Origin: Sorangium sp051521495
GTDB lineage: Bacteria; Myxococcota_A; Polyangia; Polyangiales; Polyangiaceae
Assembly (NCBI RefSeq): GCF_051521495.1
Contig: NZ_CP150355.1
Span: forward strand, 186,001-250,000
Direction of reading: 5' to 3'
Length of the DNA stretch: 64,000 bases
Positions 44,154 through 53,936 of this stretch are shown one piece after another. Below the pieces are notes generated by a model, which saw only the letters and a program-made list of their open reading frames with translations, did no database searches and had not been told where the DNA came from. Within the stretch, counting starts at the first letter, position 1. Each line of letters opens with the position of its first letter. The translations under genes were made by a program, and so were the position numbers.

Positions 44154-46088
44154 ATGTTGTCTGGTTCACGTTCTGATGCCGATTCACCCGCTGCCCCCGA
44201 AGCAGGGCGCTCCCGCACGGGGGGCTCGCTCCTCCTGCGGCTCCTCGGGCTGAGCTGGGATTACCGGGGGCGCGTCGTCCGTGTCCTCGGCTACCAGATC
44301 GTCCTGCTGTCGCTGGGGCTCGCGGGGCTCGGCCTGACCGGGCTCGCCATCGACATCCTCCGCCATCGGCTCGATCCGTCGATCCGCCTCCCCGATCTGC
44401 CGCTCGGCCTCGGCCGGCTGGTCGACGCCGGGCGCGACCCCATGCGCGCGGTCCTCTCGATCGGCGCCGCCATCCTCGCCATGGCGGCCGCGCGCGCGGT
44501 GATCAACTACGGTTACGCGCTCTCGGTGGGCCACCTCGTCCACATGGAGATCGTCCCGGATCTCCGGGCGCGGGTGTACGACAAGCTCCAGCGGCTGAGC
44601 TTCCGGTTCTTCGACGCCAACAAGAGCGGCTCGCTGATCAACCGCGTCACCGGCGACGTGCAGCTCGTGCGCTCGTTCGTGGACGGCGTGCTGCTCCCGA
44701 GCGTCATCATGGTCCTGTCGCTCGGCGTGTACGTCGCGTACATGCTCCGCGCGCACGTCCTGCTGACGCTCGCGTGCCTCGCCCCGACGCCGCTGCTCTG
44801 GATCGCGAGCACGCTCTTCGCCCGGTGGGCGCAGCCCGCCTACCTGCGCAACCGGGAGCTCGTGGACCGCATGGTCCTGAGCTTCTCCGAGGGGCTGCAG
44901 GGCATCCAGGTCATCAAGGGGCTCGGACGAGAGCGCGAGGCCCACCGCCGCTTCGACGAGCGCAGCCGCGAGGTGCGCGAGCAGCAGCAGGACACGTTCC
45001 GGACGGTCAGCGTGCTCAGCCCGACCATCGATCTGCTCGGGCAGATCAACCTCGTCATCCTGCTCGGCATGGGCGGGCTGCTCGTCACGCGCGACCGGAT
45101 GACGCTCGGGCAGCTCGTGGTGTTCGCCGGCATTCTGCAGCAGTTCTCGGGGCAGATCGCGAGCATGGCGACGATCGTCAACACCGCGCAGCAGAGCTTC
45201 ATCGGGGCGCGGCGCGTGTTCGAGGTGCTCGACACCCCCGTCGAGATCACGAGCCCCGAGGCCCCGGCGCTCCCGGCGCGGGTGGAGGGGCGCCTCGTGT
45301 TCGAGCACGTCACGTTCGGGTACGATCCGGAGAGGCCCGTCCTCCACGACGTGCACCTCGACGTCGCGCCGGGGCAGTTCGTCGCCGTGATCGGCCCGAC
45401 CGGGGCGGGGAAGAGCACGCTGCTCAGCCTGATACCGCGCTTCTACGACCCGACGTCGGGGCGCGTGCTCCTCGACGGCATCGACCTCCGGCGCCACGAC
45501 ATCGACCTGATCCGCCGGCGCATGGGGGTCGTCTTTCAGGACAACTTCCTCTTCAGCAACACGGTCGCGGCCAACATCGCGTTCGGCGCCCCGCACGCGA
45601 CGCGCGAGCAGATCGAGCGCGCCGCGGTCATCGCGTGCGCCCACGAGTTCATCCGGGAGCTGCCCGAGGGCTATGACACCGAGCTCAGCGAGTCGGCGGC
45701 CAACCTCTCGGGCGGCCAGCGGCAGCGGCTCGCCATCGCGCGCGCCGTGCTGCTCGACCCGCCGCTGCTCCTGCTCGACGATCCGACCGCGGCGGTGGAC
45801 GCGAGCACGGAGCGCGAGATCCTCGACGCGATCCTCAGCGCGACGCGGGGGCGGACGACGATCATGGCCACGCACAGGGCGCACCTGCTCCGCCGCGCGC
45901 ACCAGGTGATCGTGCTCGACCGGGGCCGCATCGCCGAGCGGGGGACGCACGAGGAGCTCCTGCGGCGGCGCGGTCACTACGCGAGCGCCCTCGCGCTGCA
46001 CGACGCCAGCGCGTCCGCGGCGCGGGCGGACGACACGCCCTCGCGCCGCTCCGTCGCGGGCGCGCGCCCGGCCGAGGACCCGGCGTGA
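44154..46088 (+). CDS. ABC exporter half-transporter with degenerate Walker B
   Basis: A 644-residue fused membrane/ATPase protein. Six membrane helices (about 40-330) are followed by the ATPase: Walker A GPTGAGKST, Q-loop VFQDNFLFSN, signature NLSGGQRQR, Walker B LLLLDDPTAAVD and H-loop ATHRAH. The usual catalytic Glu after Walker B is Asp here. The stop overlaps the GTG of the next half-transporter, so they form a heterodimer, probably exporting lipid, drug or peptide. Confidence 0.93.
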   Translation: MLSGSRSDADSPAAPEAGRSRTGGSLLLRLLGLSWDYRGRVVRVLGYQIVLLSLGLAGLGLTGLAIDILRHRLDPSIRLPDLPLGLGRLVDAGRDPMRAVLSIGAAILAMAAARAVINYGYALSVGHLVHMEIVPDLRARVYDKLQRLSFRFFDANKSGSLINRVTGDVQLVRSFVDGVLLPSVIMVLSLGVYVAYMLRAHVLLTLACLAPTPLLWIASTLFARWAQPAYLRNRELVDRMVLSFSEGLQGIQVIKGLGREREAHRRFDERSREVREQQQDTFRTVSVLSPTIDLLGQINLVILLGMGGLLVTRDRMTLGQLVVFAGILQQFSGQIASMATIVNTAQQSFIGARRVFEVLDTPVEITSPEAPALPARVEGRLVFEHVTFGYDPERPVLHDVHLDVAPGQFVAVIGPTGAGKSTLLSLIPRFYDPTSGRVLLDGIDLRRHDIDLIRRRMGVVFQDNFLFSNTVAANIAFGAPHATREQIERAAVIACAHEFIRELPEGYDTELSESAANLSGGQRQRLAIARAVLLDPPLLLLDDPTAAVDASTEREILDAILSATRGRTTIMATHRAHLLRRAHQVIVLDRGRIAERGTHEELLRRRGHYASALALHDASASAARADDTPSRRSVAGARPAEDPA

Positions 46089-47974
46089 GCCGCGGCGTCG
46101 AGGCGCCGCGCCGCCCCGCCGCGGCGCCGGGGGCGGCTCGCTCCGCGGCCGAGGCGGCGCCGATCGACGCGCGCCTCGGCCTCGCGCGCGTCGCGCTCGA
46201 GGACGAGCCGGACCACCACCACCATCGCAAGCTCGATCTCGATCTCGTGCGGCGGGTGTTCTCCTTCACCCGCCCGTACGCGAGGAAGCGGAACGCGCTC
46301 TTCGCGCTCGTGGTGGTGAGGTCGATCCAGCTGCCGATCCTGACCTGGGCGGTCAGCGCCATCATCAGCGGCCCCGTGGCCCGGCGCGACGCGCGCGCGA
46401 CGCTGCTCGCCGTCCTCGGCTTCGCGGCGCTCGTCCTCTTCACCGAGCTCGTCTTCCACTACCGCGCGCGGCTCGCGCTCGAGCTCGGCGAGGCGGTGGT
46501 GTTCGACATGCGCGATCGGCTGGAGAGGCACCTCTTGCGCATGCCGATGCGCTTCTTCGTGAAGACGAAGGTGGGGCGCCTCATCGGCCGCATGACGTCC
46601 GACATCGACGCGATCCGGGTGGCGGTGCAGGACGTCGTGTTCGTGAGCACGGTGAACCTCGGCACCATGGCGGTCGCGATGGCGCTGATGGCCCACGCGC
46701 ACTGGCCGCTGTTCCTCGTGGTGGTCGCGATGGTCCCCGTCTTCTGGGGGCTGATCGTCTATTTCCACAAGCGCCTCGGGGCCGCCCACCAGCGCGCGCA
46801 GGAGAGCTTCACCCGCGTGACCGCGACGCTCGCCGAGTCGGTCACGGGGGTGCGCGTGACGCAGGGCTTCGTGCGGCAGGACATCAACGGCGGGCTGTTC
46901 CGCGCGCTGATCTTCGACCACTCCCGCTACAACATGGATGCGGCGCGCCACTCGGCGGTGTTCCTGCCGCTCCTCGAGTTCAACGGGCAGCTGTTCCTGG
47001 CCGTCCTCGTGGTCGTCGGCGGCTATCAGGCCCTGCACGGCGCGATCGAGCTGCGCGTGCTCGTGGAGTTCTTCTTCCTCGCGAACCTCCTGTTCAACCC
47101 GATCCCCATCCTGGGCAATCAGTACAACCAGGCCCTCACGGCCATGGCGGGCGCCGATCGGCTCTTCCGCGTGCTCGACACGGAGCCTGACTGGCCCGAC
47201 GAGAGCGATCTCCCGGCGCTGCCCCCCGCGCGCGGCCGGGTCGTCTTCGACGGGGTCCATTTCGCCTACGAGCCGGGCAAGCCGGTGCTCCACGGCGTCG
47301 ATCTCGTCGCCGAGCCGGGCCAGATGATCGCGCTGGTCGGGCACACGGGCAGCGGCAAGACGTCGATCCTGAACCTGCTCGCGAAGCTCTACCTGCCGAC
47401 GGCGGGGTCGATCACCGTCGACGGGCACGATCTCGCGGCGACCTCGTCCGCCTCGCTGCGCGCGCAGCTCGGGCTGGTCCTGCAGAGCAACTTCCTCTTC
47501 AGCGGCACGGTGCTCGACAACGTGCGCCTGGGCAACCCCGCCGCGACCGACGCCGAGATCCGCGACGCGGCGCGGGACCTCGACGTGCTCGACGTGCTCG
47601 ACGCGCTGCCGGACGGCCTCGGCACCGAGGTCGGCGAGCGAGGGACGGCGCTGTCGCTCGGGCAGCGGCAGATCGTGTGCTTCCTGCGCGCCATGGTCGC
47701 GAGCCCGCGCATCGTGCTGCTCGACGAGGCGACGAGCTCGGTGGACGCGCTCACCGAGGCCCGGCTGCAGGCGGCGCTCGGGAGGCTCTTGCGAGGGAGG
47801 ACGAGCTTCGTCGTGGCCCACCGGCTGAGCACGATCCGGCACGCGGATCGCGTGGTCGTGCTCGACCACGGCCGGGTCGTCGAGCAAGGGACGCACGCCG
47901 AGCTGCTCGCGCGGGGGGGAGCCTTTGCGGCGCTCCACCGGGAGCTCGTCAACGAGGGGCCTACGGCTTTGTAG
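46085..47974 (+). CDS. ABC exporter half-transporter, partner subunit
   Basis: A 629-residue partner beginning at GTG 46085 (overlap GTGA). A His-rich patch (DEPDHHHHRK) lies in its cytosolic N terminus. Membrane domain about 60-350; ATPase with Walker A GHTGSGKTS, Q-loop VLQSNFLFSG, Walker B IVLLDEATSSVD with canonical Glu and H-loop VAHRLST. The signature is LSLGQRQ instead of LSGGQ. Together with the Asp in the partner's Walker B, the changes fall on the same composite ATP site, the standard asymmetry of heterodimeric exporters. Confidence 0.93.
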   Translation: MSRGVEAPRRPAAAPGAARSAAEAAPIDARLGLARVALEDEPDHHHHRKLDLDLVRRVFSFTRPYARKRNALFALVVVRSIQLPILTWAVSAIISGPVARRDARATLLAVLGFAALVLFTELVFHYRARLALELGEAVVFDMRDRLERHLLRMPMRFFVKTKVGRLIGRMTSDIDAIRVAVQDVVFVSTVNLGTMAVAMALMAHAHWPLFLVVVAMVPVFWGLIVYFHKRLGAAHQRAQESFTRVTATLAESVTGVRVTQGFVRQDINGGLFRALIFDHSRYNMDAARHSAVFLPLLEFNGQLFLAVLVVVGGYQALHGAIELRVLVEFFFLANLLFNPIPILGNQYNQALTAMAGADRLFRVLDTEPDWPDESDLPALPPARGRVVFDGVHFAYEPGKPVLHGVDLVAEPGQMIALVGHTGSGKTSILNLLAKLYLPTAGSITVDGHDLAATSSASLRAQLGLVLQSNFLFSGTVLDNVRLGNPAATDAEIRDAARDLDVLDVLDALPDGLGTEVGERGTALSLGQRQIVCFLRAMVASPRIVLLDEATSSVDALTEARLQAALGRLLRGRTSFVVAHRLSTIRHADRVVVLDHGRVVEQGTHAELLARGGAFAALHRELVNEGPTAL

Positions 47975-48016
47975 TAAGGAGAGATTGAGGGCGGTAGCAG
48001 CGGCGGCGTCCGACGG

Positions 48017-48442
48017 TCAGGCGACCTCTAGACGGACGGGGACGTTATTGCGGGTAGCATTCGAGTAGGGGCAAACCTGGTGCGCTTTCTCGACCAGATG
48101 CTCCGCTTGCGACCGCTCCAGACCCGGCAGCGCGATCCGCAGGCCGATGTCGAGGCCAAATCCGCCCTCGGAGCGCGGGCCGATGCCGACGGTCGCCGTC
48201 ACGGTGGCCTCGGCCGGGATCCGGGCCTTCTCCTGCGCGGCCACGAACTTGAGGGCGCCCAGAAAGCAGGCCGCGTAACCCGCCGCGAACAGCTGCTCCG
48301 GGTTGTTCCCCTCGCCGCCAGCGCCGCCGAGCTCCTTCGGCGTCGAGAGCTTGACCTTGAGAGCTCCGTCGGCAGTGGCAGCGTGGCCGTCGCGGCCGCC
48401 ATGGGCAGTGGCTTGCGTCGTGTACTTCACGTCAACAGGCAT
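48017..48442 (-). CDS. ohr: OsmC/Ohr-family organic hydroperoxide reductase
   Basis: A 141-residue cytosolic peroxidase using two cysteines: AACFLGAL (peroxidatic) and QVCPYSNATR (resolving). Typical blocks are NNPEQLFAAGYAACF and NVPVRLEV. It reduces organic hydroperoxides, probably with lipoylated proteins as reductant. Start at 48442 has an AAAGGAA site; the frame further upstream is not gene-like. No OhrR gene is adjacent. Confidence 0.93.
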   Translation of the reverse strand: MPVDVKYTTQATAHGGRDGHAATADGALKVKLSTPKELGGAGGEGNNPEQLFAAGYAACFLGALKFVAAQEKARIPAEATVTATVGIGPRSEGGFGLDIGLRIALPGLERSQAEHLVEKAHQVCPYSNATRNNVPVRLEVA

Positions 48443-48662
48443 TGGAGCGTTCCTTTCGTGGCGATGAGCCCGGTCACAGGCAGCTCGTCCCGGCCAGGCA
48501 CGGCCCGACCGGGCAGCCCCGTTCGGGTACGCTCCCATAGTGCCCACTTTCCTCCCGGGCAACCGCGGGAGGAGACGCCGCCCCGAAATCACGCCCGGCA
48601 TCGACCGCGCGGCGTCATCAGCTTGCAATCAGGTTGCAGTCGGTTTGCCGTCAGCTGGCAGC

Positions 48663-49268
48663 TCACGGGCCAGCCCAGGTGTAGTCCAGCACGGAGATGT
48701 CGGGCGCCCCGACAGGTATCTCCCCGGTGAAGCCGAGCGTGACGAGCTCGAGGTGGTTGCCGAATGGATCGTTGAAATAGAGCGACGCCTGGCCTGGCGG
48801 TCCGAGCCGCGTGGGGCCGTACGTCGGCACCGAAGCGGCGTTCAAGCGCTCCTTCCACGCGAGCAGCTTCCCAGGCGCGACCCAGAGCGCGCAGTGCGGA
48901 TGAGCCGCCGTGCGTGGCGGCTGCCCGATCGGCGACTCGAAGAGGTCGAGTCGCGGCCCTCCAGCGAACGCGACCGAGAGGTGGACCCCCCGCGCGATCT
49001 CGTCCGCTGGCCGCCCCATCCGCTCGAGGAACGGGATGTCGACCCGCATCACCAGGCGCGCGCCGAGCAGCCCGACATAGAACCGCTCGGCCACCGCGAG
49101 ATCGGCGCACGGCACCGTGAGATGATCGACCGCGCGCAGCTTGCCGCCCCACGGCGGACGAAGGCGATACGCGAGGTGCGACCAGGCGAAGAAGAGGCGC
49201 GCTCCCACGCCGATCGCCTTGCGCTGCACCCGCGCAGCCAGCGGCACGGTGGTGAGTCCAGGGGACAT
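48663..49268 (-). CDS. VOC-superfamily protein (glyoxalase/dioxygenase-like)
   Basis: A 201-residue protein with the vicinal-oxygen-chelate fold: AVDHLTVPCADLAVAERFY with the first metal His, PHCALWVA and FNDPFGNHLELVT with the last Glu. The basic N-terminal 40 residues (FFAWSHLAYRLRP) are unusual for the family and may be a start extension, although GGAGGAAA supports the ATG at 49268. It is divergent from a TetR gene with a perfect dyad between them, so it is probably that repressor's target. Confidence 0.88.
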   Translation of the reverse strand: MSPGLTTVPLAARVQRKAIGVGARLFFAWSHLAYRLRPPWGGKLRAVDHLTVPCADLAVAERFYVGLLGARLVMRVDIPFLERMGRPADEIARGVHLSVAFAGGPRLDLFESPIGQPPRTAAHPHCALWVAPGKLLAWKERLNAASVPTYGPTRLGPPGQASLYFNDPFGNHLELVTLGFTGEIPVGAPDISVLDYTWAGP

Positions 49269-49297
49269 AAGGAATTTCCTCCGTTGGATGATTTGTC

Positions 49298-49317
49298 AAT
49301 CAATCAGTTGATTGATT
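49298..49317. promoter_or_regulatory. Perfect 20-bp TetR-type operator
   Basis: AATCAATCA-GT-TGATTGATT: two perfect 9-base arms around GT. It lies 30 bases upstream of the VOC gene start and 82 bases before the TetR gene, in the only AT-rich stretch of the intergenic region. Position and size fit a TetR-family dimer repressing both genes. Confidence 0.75.
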
Positions 49318-49399
49318 CTAGGCAACGTTGACCGGCCCGTCAAGGCGCGCGCCGTGGGCGCTTGCTCGAAACGGAGGAAACCTGTAGCTTTGCGCGGGC

Positions 49400-50050
49400 T
49401 TGGCGAAGACGAGACACGCCGCCTCGGCCGGCAAGACCTCGGCGACGGAGCTCGGCGCAGCGCGGCGGCGCGACCTGCTCGAGGCGGCGTATGCGCTCAT
49501 CGCGGAGAAGGGCCTGGAGGGGCTGCGGACGCGCGATATCGCGGCGCGCGCCGGGGTCAATATCTCGACGCTGCACTACTACTTCGGGACGAAGGACGCG
49601 CTCCTCGTCGCCATCGTCGAGCACGTCGCGGAGAAATTCGGCGAGGAGCAGCGCAGGCCCGCAGACACGGGGGACGCGGTCGCGGGCCTGAGAGCGCACC
49701 TCGAGAGCGCATGGCGCAGCTTCCAGGACAATCCGCACCTGTCGACCGTCCTCCAGGAGCTCTCCTTGCGCGCGCGGCGCGATCCGGCTGCGCAGGCGGC
49801 GTTTCGCGCCGTCCACAAGGAGTGGAACCTCGCTGTCGAGCACCTCGTACGGCAAGGCATGCGCGCCGGACAGCTGCGGTCCGACCTGGATCCACGCGCG
49901 GCTGCCCGCGTGGTCACGTCCTTCCTCATCGGCGCGATGACCCAGCTCGGGGTCGACGCCGGAGCGTTCGACTTCCATCTCGTGTCGGACGAGCTCGATC
50001 GATGGCTCGTCCCCGCAGATGGCAAACGGGCGCGCAAGCGCCCGGGCTGA
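49400..50050 (+). CDS. TetR-family repressor
   Basis: About 216 residues. The start is probably TTG at 49400; no ATG precedes the domain. The N-terminal helix-turn-helix reads LLEAAYALIAEKGLEGLRTR, then IAARAGVNISTLHYYFGTKD. The C-terminal ligand domain is helical (FLIGAMTQLGVDAGAF). It should bind the 20-bp palindrome upstream and repress the divergent VOC gene. The inducer is unknown. Confidence 0.92.
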   Translation: MAKTRHAASAGKTSATELGAARRRDLLEAAYALIAEKGLEGLRTRDIAARAGVNISTLHYYFGTKDALLVAIVEHVAEKFGEEQRRPADTGDAVAGLRAHLESAWRSFQDNPHLSTVLQELSLRARRDPAAQAAFRAVHKEWNLAVEHLVRQGMRAGQLRSDLDPRAAARVVTSFLIGAMTQLGVDAGAFDFHLVSDELDRWLVPADGKRARKRPG

Positions 50051-50059
50051 TCACCGCCT

Positions 50060-50815
50060 TCAGCTCGCCCGGAACGCGCCGTAGAGCTGGTCGCGCCACG
50101 TGACCAGATCATCGTAGCGATCGCGCAGCTCGGGGTCGACGAAGCACCGCCGGCTGGCGGCGCCGAGCTTCAGCTGGGCGGGCGGCGCGACGTTCACGAG
50201 GACCTGGCTCATCGCGATGTCGGCGAACGTGAAGCGGCCGAGGAGCGTCCGCGGCGCGTCTCCGGGCGGCGCCGTCCGCGCGAGCAGCGCGCGGATCTCC
50301 TCCAGCACGGTGATCTGCGTTTGCCGGTGCGCCTCGCCGTCGGCCTTGTCGCCGTCGTACTTGCGGAGGGTGCGGGCGACGCCGAACGCTCCGAGCCGCG
50401 AGGCGAGGGGACCGAGCGCGCGGCGGATCGGCCCCGGCGCCATCTCGGCGAGCGCCTCGTCGTCGGCCAGCATGCGCGCGAGCGCGCGGGCGCGCCCGGC
50501 GGCGAGGCCGCGCTCCGACAAGTCGATGAGCCGCGCGATGTCGGCCTCGTGATCGACAGGGAACAGGGTCGGTCCCGCGCCGCGCCCGTCAGCCCAGCGC
50601 GCGATGTCGGCCGAGTCCCCGAGCACGCGCCCGTCGTCGGTGGTGAGCACCGGCACCGAGACGCGGCCTGTGAGCCGGCGGAGCTTCATCCGAAGCGCCA
50701 GCTCTCCGATGAGCGGCTGGTAGTGCCGGAAGGTGTAGGGGACGTGCCGGACGTCGAGCGCCCAGCGCGCCTTTTCGGTCCACGGCGAGAACACGAGGCC
50801 CAGCAGCTCGGTCAT
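50060..50815 (-). CDS. Glutathione S-transferase family protein
   Basis: A 251-residue cytosolic protein with a thioredoxin-like N domain (LVFSPWTEKARWALDVRHVP; VSVPVLTTDDGRVLGDSADIARWAD with the cis-Pro and GSH-binding Asp/Ser) and an all-helical C domain (FTFADIAMSQVL). It may conjugate or isomerise electrophiles. The start is an ATG with no strong site. It converges on the TetR gene. Confidence 0.88.
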   Translation of the reverse strand: MTELLGLVFSPWTEKARWALDVRHVPYTFRHYQPLIGELALRMKLRRLTGRVSVPVLTTDDGRVLGDSADIARWADGRGAGPTLFPVDHEADIARLIDLSERGLAAGRARALARMLADDEALAEMAPGPIRRALGPLASRLGAFGVARTLRKYDGDKADGEAHRQTQITVLEEIRALLARTAPPGDAPRTLLGRFTFADIAMSQVLVNVAPPAQLKLGAASRRCFVDPELRDRYDDLVTWRDQLYGAFRAS

Positions 50816-51089
50816 GGCGCCGGCAGACTACCACAGGCGCCGCGCGCCTTCGCCCGATCCGCGCCCGGCCCCCGTGGACGACGAAGCGCAGCTGGTCAGG
50901 GTCGTCGACGCTGCGACGGAGCACGCGGACCGCCTCGACGGCGCGCACCACCGTGGGACAGACCCACTCGCAGAGCTCGCGGAAAGGGTGGTCGGCGTCG
51001 TCGGCGTCCCGGCCGTGGGCGTCGAAGCTTCTCGAGCGGCTCGAAGAGCGCGGGCCCGTCCCGCGCTGATACCCAGAGCGCGCCCCCTC

Positions 51090-53627
51090 TCATGTCATGG
51101 AGGAGGAGGGCGCCTCGATCGGCAGCGTGAAATGGAACGTCGTGTGACCGTCCTCGGGGCTCTCGACCCAGATCCTGCCGCTGTGGGCCTCGACCAGCCC
51201 CTTCGCGATGTACAGGCCGAGGCCGAGGCCGACCACGCGCTCTTCCTTCGCCTTTCCCCGGAAGAAGCGCTCGAACAGGAGGGGAAGGTCCTCCGCCGGG
51301 ATCCCACGGCCGCTGTTCCGGATGGAGATCTGCACCGCGTCGTCGCGCCGCTCCAGCGTCACCCGTATCGGGGTCTCCGGATCCCCGTATTTCACGGCGT
51401 TCGAGATGAGATTGCTGAGCACTTGCTCGACGCGCCCGGCGTCCGCGCGCACGATCGGGATCTCGCTGCGGCTCTCGACGTCGATCGCGCGCCCTTCCGT
51501 CTCGCTCGTCATCCGCTCGACGACCGCCTCCACGAGCGCGCGCAGGTCGATCGGAGCGCGCTCGATCGCGAGGCGGCGCGACTCGATCTGGGAGATGTCC
51601 GTGAGATCGGAGACCATCCGCCCGAGCCGCTTGGCGCTCGTCAGGATGTGCCCCGCCCTCGTCTTCACCGCGGCCGCGACCTGGGGCTTTCGCTCGAGTT
51701 GCGTCGCATAGCCGATGATCGTCGTCACGGGCTGCTTCAGGTCGTGCGCCACCACCGACGTCCACTCTTCCTTGAGCCGCTCGAGCTCCTTGAGCCGGGT
51801 GATGTCGTCGAATACGACGACCGCGCCGAGCAGCTTCCCGTTCCCGTCGACGATGGGGCCAGCGCTCACGAGCACGGCCAGCATGGTCCCGTCGGCGCGC
51901 CGGAGCGACAGCTCCCTCGAGCTCGTGACCTCGCCTCGCAGCGCGCCCGCCGAGGGGTGCTCCTCGTCCGTGAGGGGCTGCCCGTCGGGTAGACACAGGA
52001 ACCATGCGCTCGGCAGCCCGGGTGACGCGTCTGTCCCGGCGAGCTCCTGGGCGCGGCGATTCCGGGCGATCTGCGCGCCGTCCCGGGCGAGGAGGAGGAT
52101 GCCTACCGGCGAGCGCTCGATGACGGCGTGGAGCCAGCGCCGCTCGGCCGCGAGCTGCCCGAGGAGCTGCTCGCGCTCCTCGTCGGCGAGCTTCTCCGTG
52201 GTGACGTCGCGCGAGATGCCGATCCCGGAGATCGGGTTGCCGTGCTCGTCGCGCTGGAGCGTGATGTGGGTCGAGACCCAGCGGGTCCGGCCGCTCCTGT
52301 CGATGATGCGGAAGGTGAGCCGGCCGCCGGCCGCGGCCATGTGCTCGACGAACGCGTGATAGCGCCCGACGTCCTCTGGGTGGAGCAGGGTGACGAACAG
52401 CTGGGGGTTCTCGTACCAGGCCTCGGGCGGATAGCCGGTGTGCTCGAGGACGGCGGGGTTGATGTACTCGTAGCCCACTTCCGGGCCCAGCCGCATACGG
52501 AAGATGACGTCGCTCGCGTGCTCCGCGATCACCCGCAGGCGCTCCTCGCTCAGCCGCAAGGCACTATCGGCGCGCCGCTGCTCGGTGACGTCGAGGGCCG
52601 TACCGATCATCCGGATAGGAGAGCCGTCCTCGGCGCGGATCACGTCCGCCTCGGTGTGGAGGAAGCGCTCCTCGCCGTTCGGGCGGATGATCCGGTAATC
52701 GACGCAGTACGGCAGGGCGCCCTGGAGCGCGAGGTCGACGGAGCGAATCACACCCGCGCGGTCCTCCGGGTGGATGCAGTCGAGGAACCTCTCATACGTG
52801 ATCGCGCCGGCGTCGCGGGACAGCCCCAGCATCCGATAACACTCGCTCGACCAGAACAGCTCGTTGCTCGGAATGTGCCAGTCCCAGTTGCCCAGCTTGG
52901 CCAATCTCTGCGCCCGAGCGAGGCTGTCTTCGCTCAGCCGGAGCGCGGCCTCCGTCTGCCTGGCTTCCGCGATCGTCGCGTGGAGCTGCTCACGCGAGCG
53001 CTCGAGCTCGCGATTCTCTCGCTCGAGCTCCACGAGCCGCGCGCGCTGGGCGCGCAGCTCGGCGGCGGCGAGCGCCATCCCGAAGAGGCCCGAGAGGGCG
53101 CCGGCGATCTCGAGCAGCTCGGCCTGGGGTAGGGCGGGCTGCGCCGTGGCGCAGAGCAGCACCGCGCGCAAGGAGCCGGCGAAGGCGATCGGGATCGCGA
53201 ACGCGTGGGCATAGCCGCAGCGCTGGCGCAGGTGGCCGGCGTCCAGGAGGGCCGCGGCGCTCTCGTCCGTGGGTGCGACCTGCACGACGCTCGTGTGGGC
53301 GGCGGCGCCGGCGAGGCTCTGGACGTCGAGCGGCAGGCGCTGGAGCGCGTCCAGCGAGCCCGCGCCGCCGCCCTCGGAGGCGACGAGCTCGAGCGTGCGC
53401 CGCTCCGGCGCGACCTCGTACAGGCAGGCGACGTCGACGTGGAGGAGGCGCGACGCCGCCGCCACGATCGCCTGCTGCGGGCCGTCATCGTCGGCGCGCA
53501 AGAGGGCCATCGATGCGTCGGCCACGGCGCGGGCCAGCGTGTCGCCCGACGCCTGCGGGTCCCCGCGGCGTCGCTCCCTGGACGGACCATCCCGTTCGGC
53601 TCCGCGCCCTCTGTCGTCGCTGTTCAA
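51090..53627 (-). CDS. GAF/multi-PAS hybrid-type sensor histidine kinase
   Basis: An 845-residue soluble sensor. A GAF domain (about 30-190) is followed by a coiled coil (ELERENRELERSREQLHA), three PAS domains with PAC blocks (LGNWDWHIPSNELFWSSECY; DVIFRMRLGPEVGYEYINPA; SPVGILLLARDGAQIARNRR), then HisKA with the phospho-His in VAHDLKQPVTTI and HATPase with VLSNLISNAVKYGD, GRGIP and GLGLGLYIAKGL. No receiver or response regulator is adjacent, so its partner lies elsewhere. The signal is unknown; redox or ligand sensing by the PAS domains is a guess. Confidence 0.93.
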   Translation of the reverse strand: MNSDDRGRGAERDGPSRERRRGDPQASGDTLARAVADASMALLRADDDGPQQAIVAAASRLLHVDVACLYEVAPERRTLELVASEGGGAGSLDALQRLPLDVQSLAGAAAHTSVVQVAPTDESAAALLDAGHLRQRCGYAHAFAIPIAFAGSLRAVLLCATAQPALPQAELLEIAGALSGLFGMALAAAELRAQRARLVELERENRELERSREQLHATIAEARQTEAALRLSEDSLARAQRLAKLGNWDWHIPSNELFWSSECYRMLGLSRDAGAITYERFLDCIHPEDRAGVIRSVDLALQGALPYCVDYRIIRPNGEERFLHTEADVIRAEDGSPIRMIGTALDVTEQRRADSALRLSEERLRVIAEHASDVIFRMRLGPEVGYEYINPAVLEHTGYPPEAWYENPQLFVTLLHPEDVGRYHAFVEHMAAAGGRLTFRIIDRSGRTRWVSTHITLQRDEHGNPISGIGISRDVTTEKLADEEREQLLGQLAAERRWLHAVIERSPVGILLLARDGAQIARNRRAQELAGTDASPGLPSAWFLCLPDGQPLTDEEHPSAGALRGEVTSSRELSLRRADGTMLAVLVSAGPIVDGNGKLLGAVVVFDDITRLKELERLKEEWTSVVAHDLKQPVTTIIGYATQLERKPQVAAAVKTRAGHILTSAKRLGRMVSDLTDISQIESRRLAIERAPIDLRALVEAVVERMTSETEGRAIDVESRSEIPIVRADAGRVEQVLSNLISNAVKYGDPETPIRVTLERRDDAVQISIRNSGRGIPAEDLPLLFERFFRGKAKEERVVGLGLGLYIAKGLVEAHSGRIWVESPEDGHTTFHFTLPIEAPSSSMT

Positions 53628-53936
53628 TCCACCCCTCGCGCCTTCTACCCGGACCCTGGTGAGCGCGAAGCGAGACTATCACGAGCCTTCGCGCCGCACC
53701 TTGGTTCCCTCGGCCGCCTATGGGCCCGGCCGCTGCAGGCCGGCGGCGCGGCTCTGCCGTGCCAGCGCCGGCCGAGGAGGAGCGCGGAGAGAAGGGCGCA
53801 GGCGCAGCGGCCAGCGCGCTACGGGGCGCCTGCTGGCGGCATCGCTGTGTCGCCGCGAAGGCCGAGCGCCGCCGCGCCGCGCGAAGTGGGTGGGCGATTT
53901 GTGTACTGACGGTAACCTCTCATCCTCGCTGTAGCG

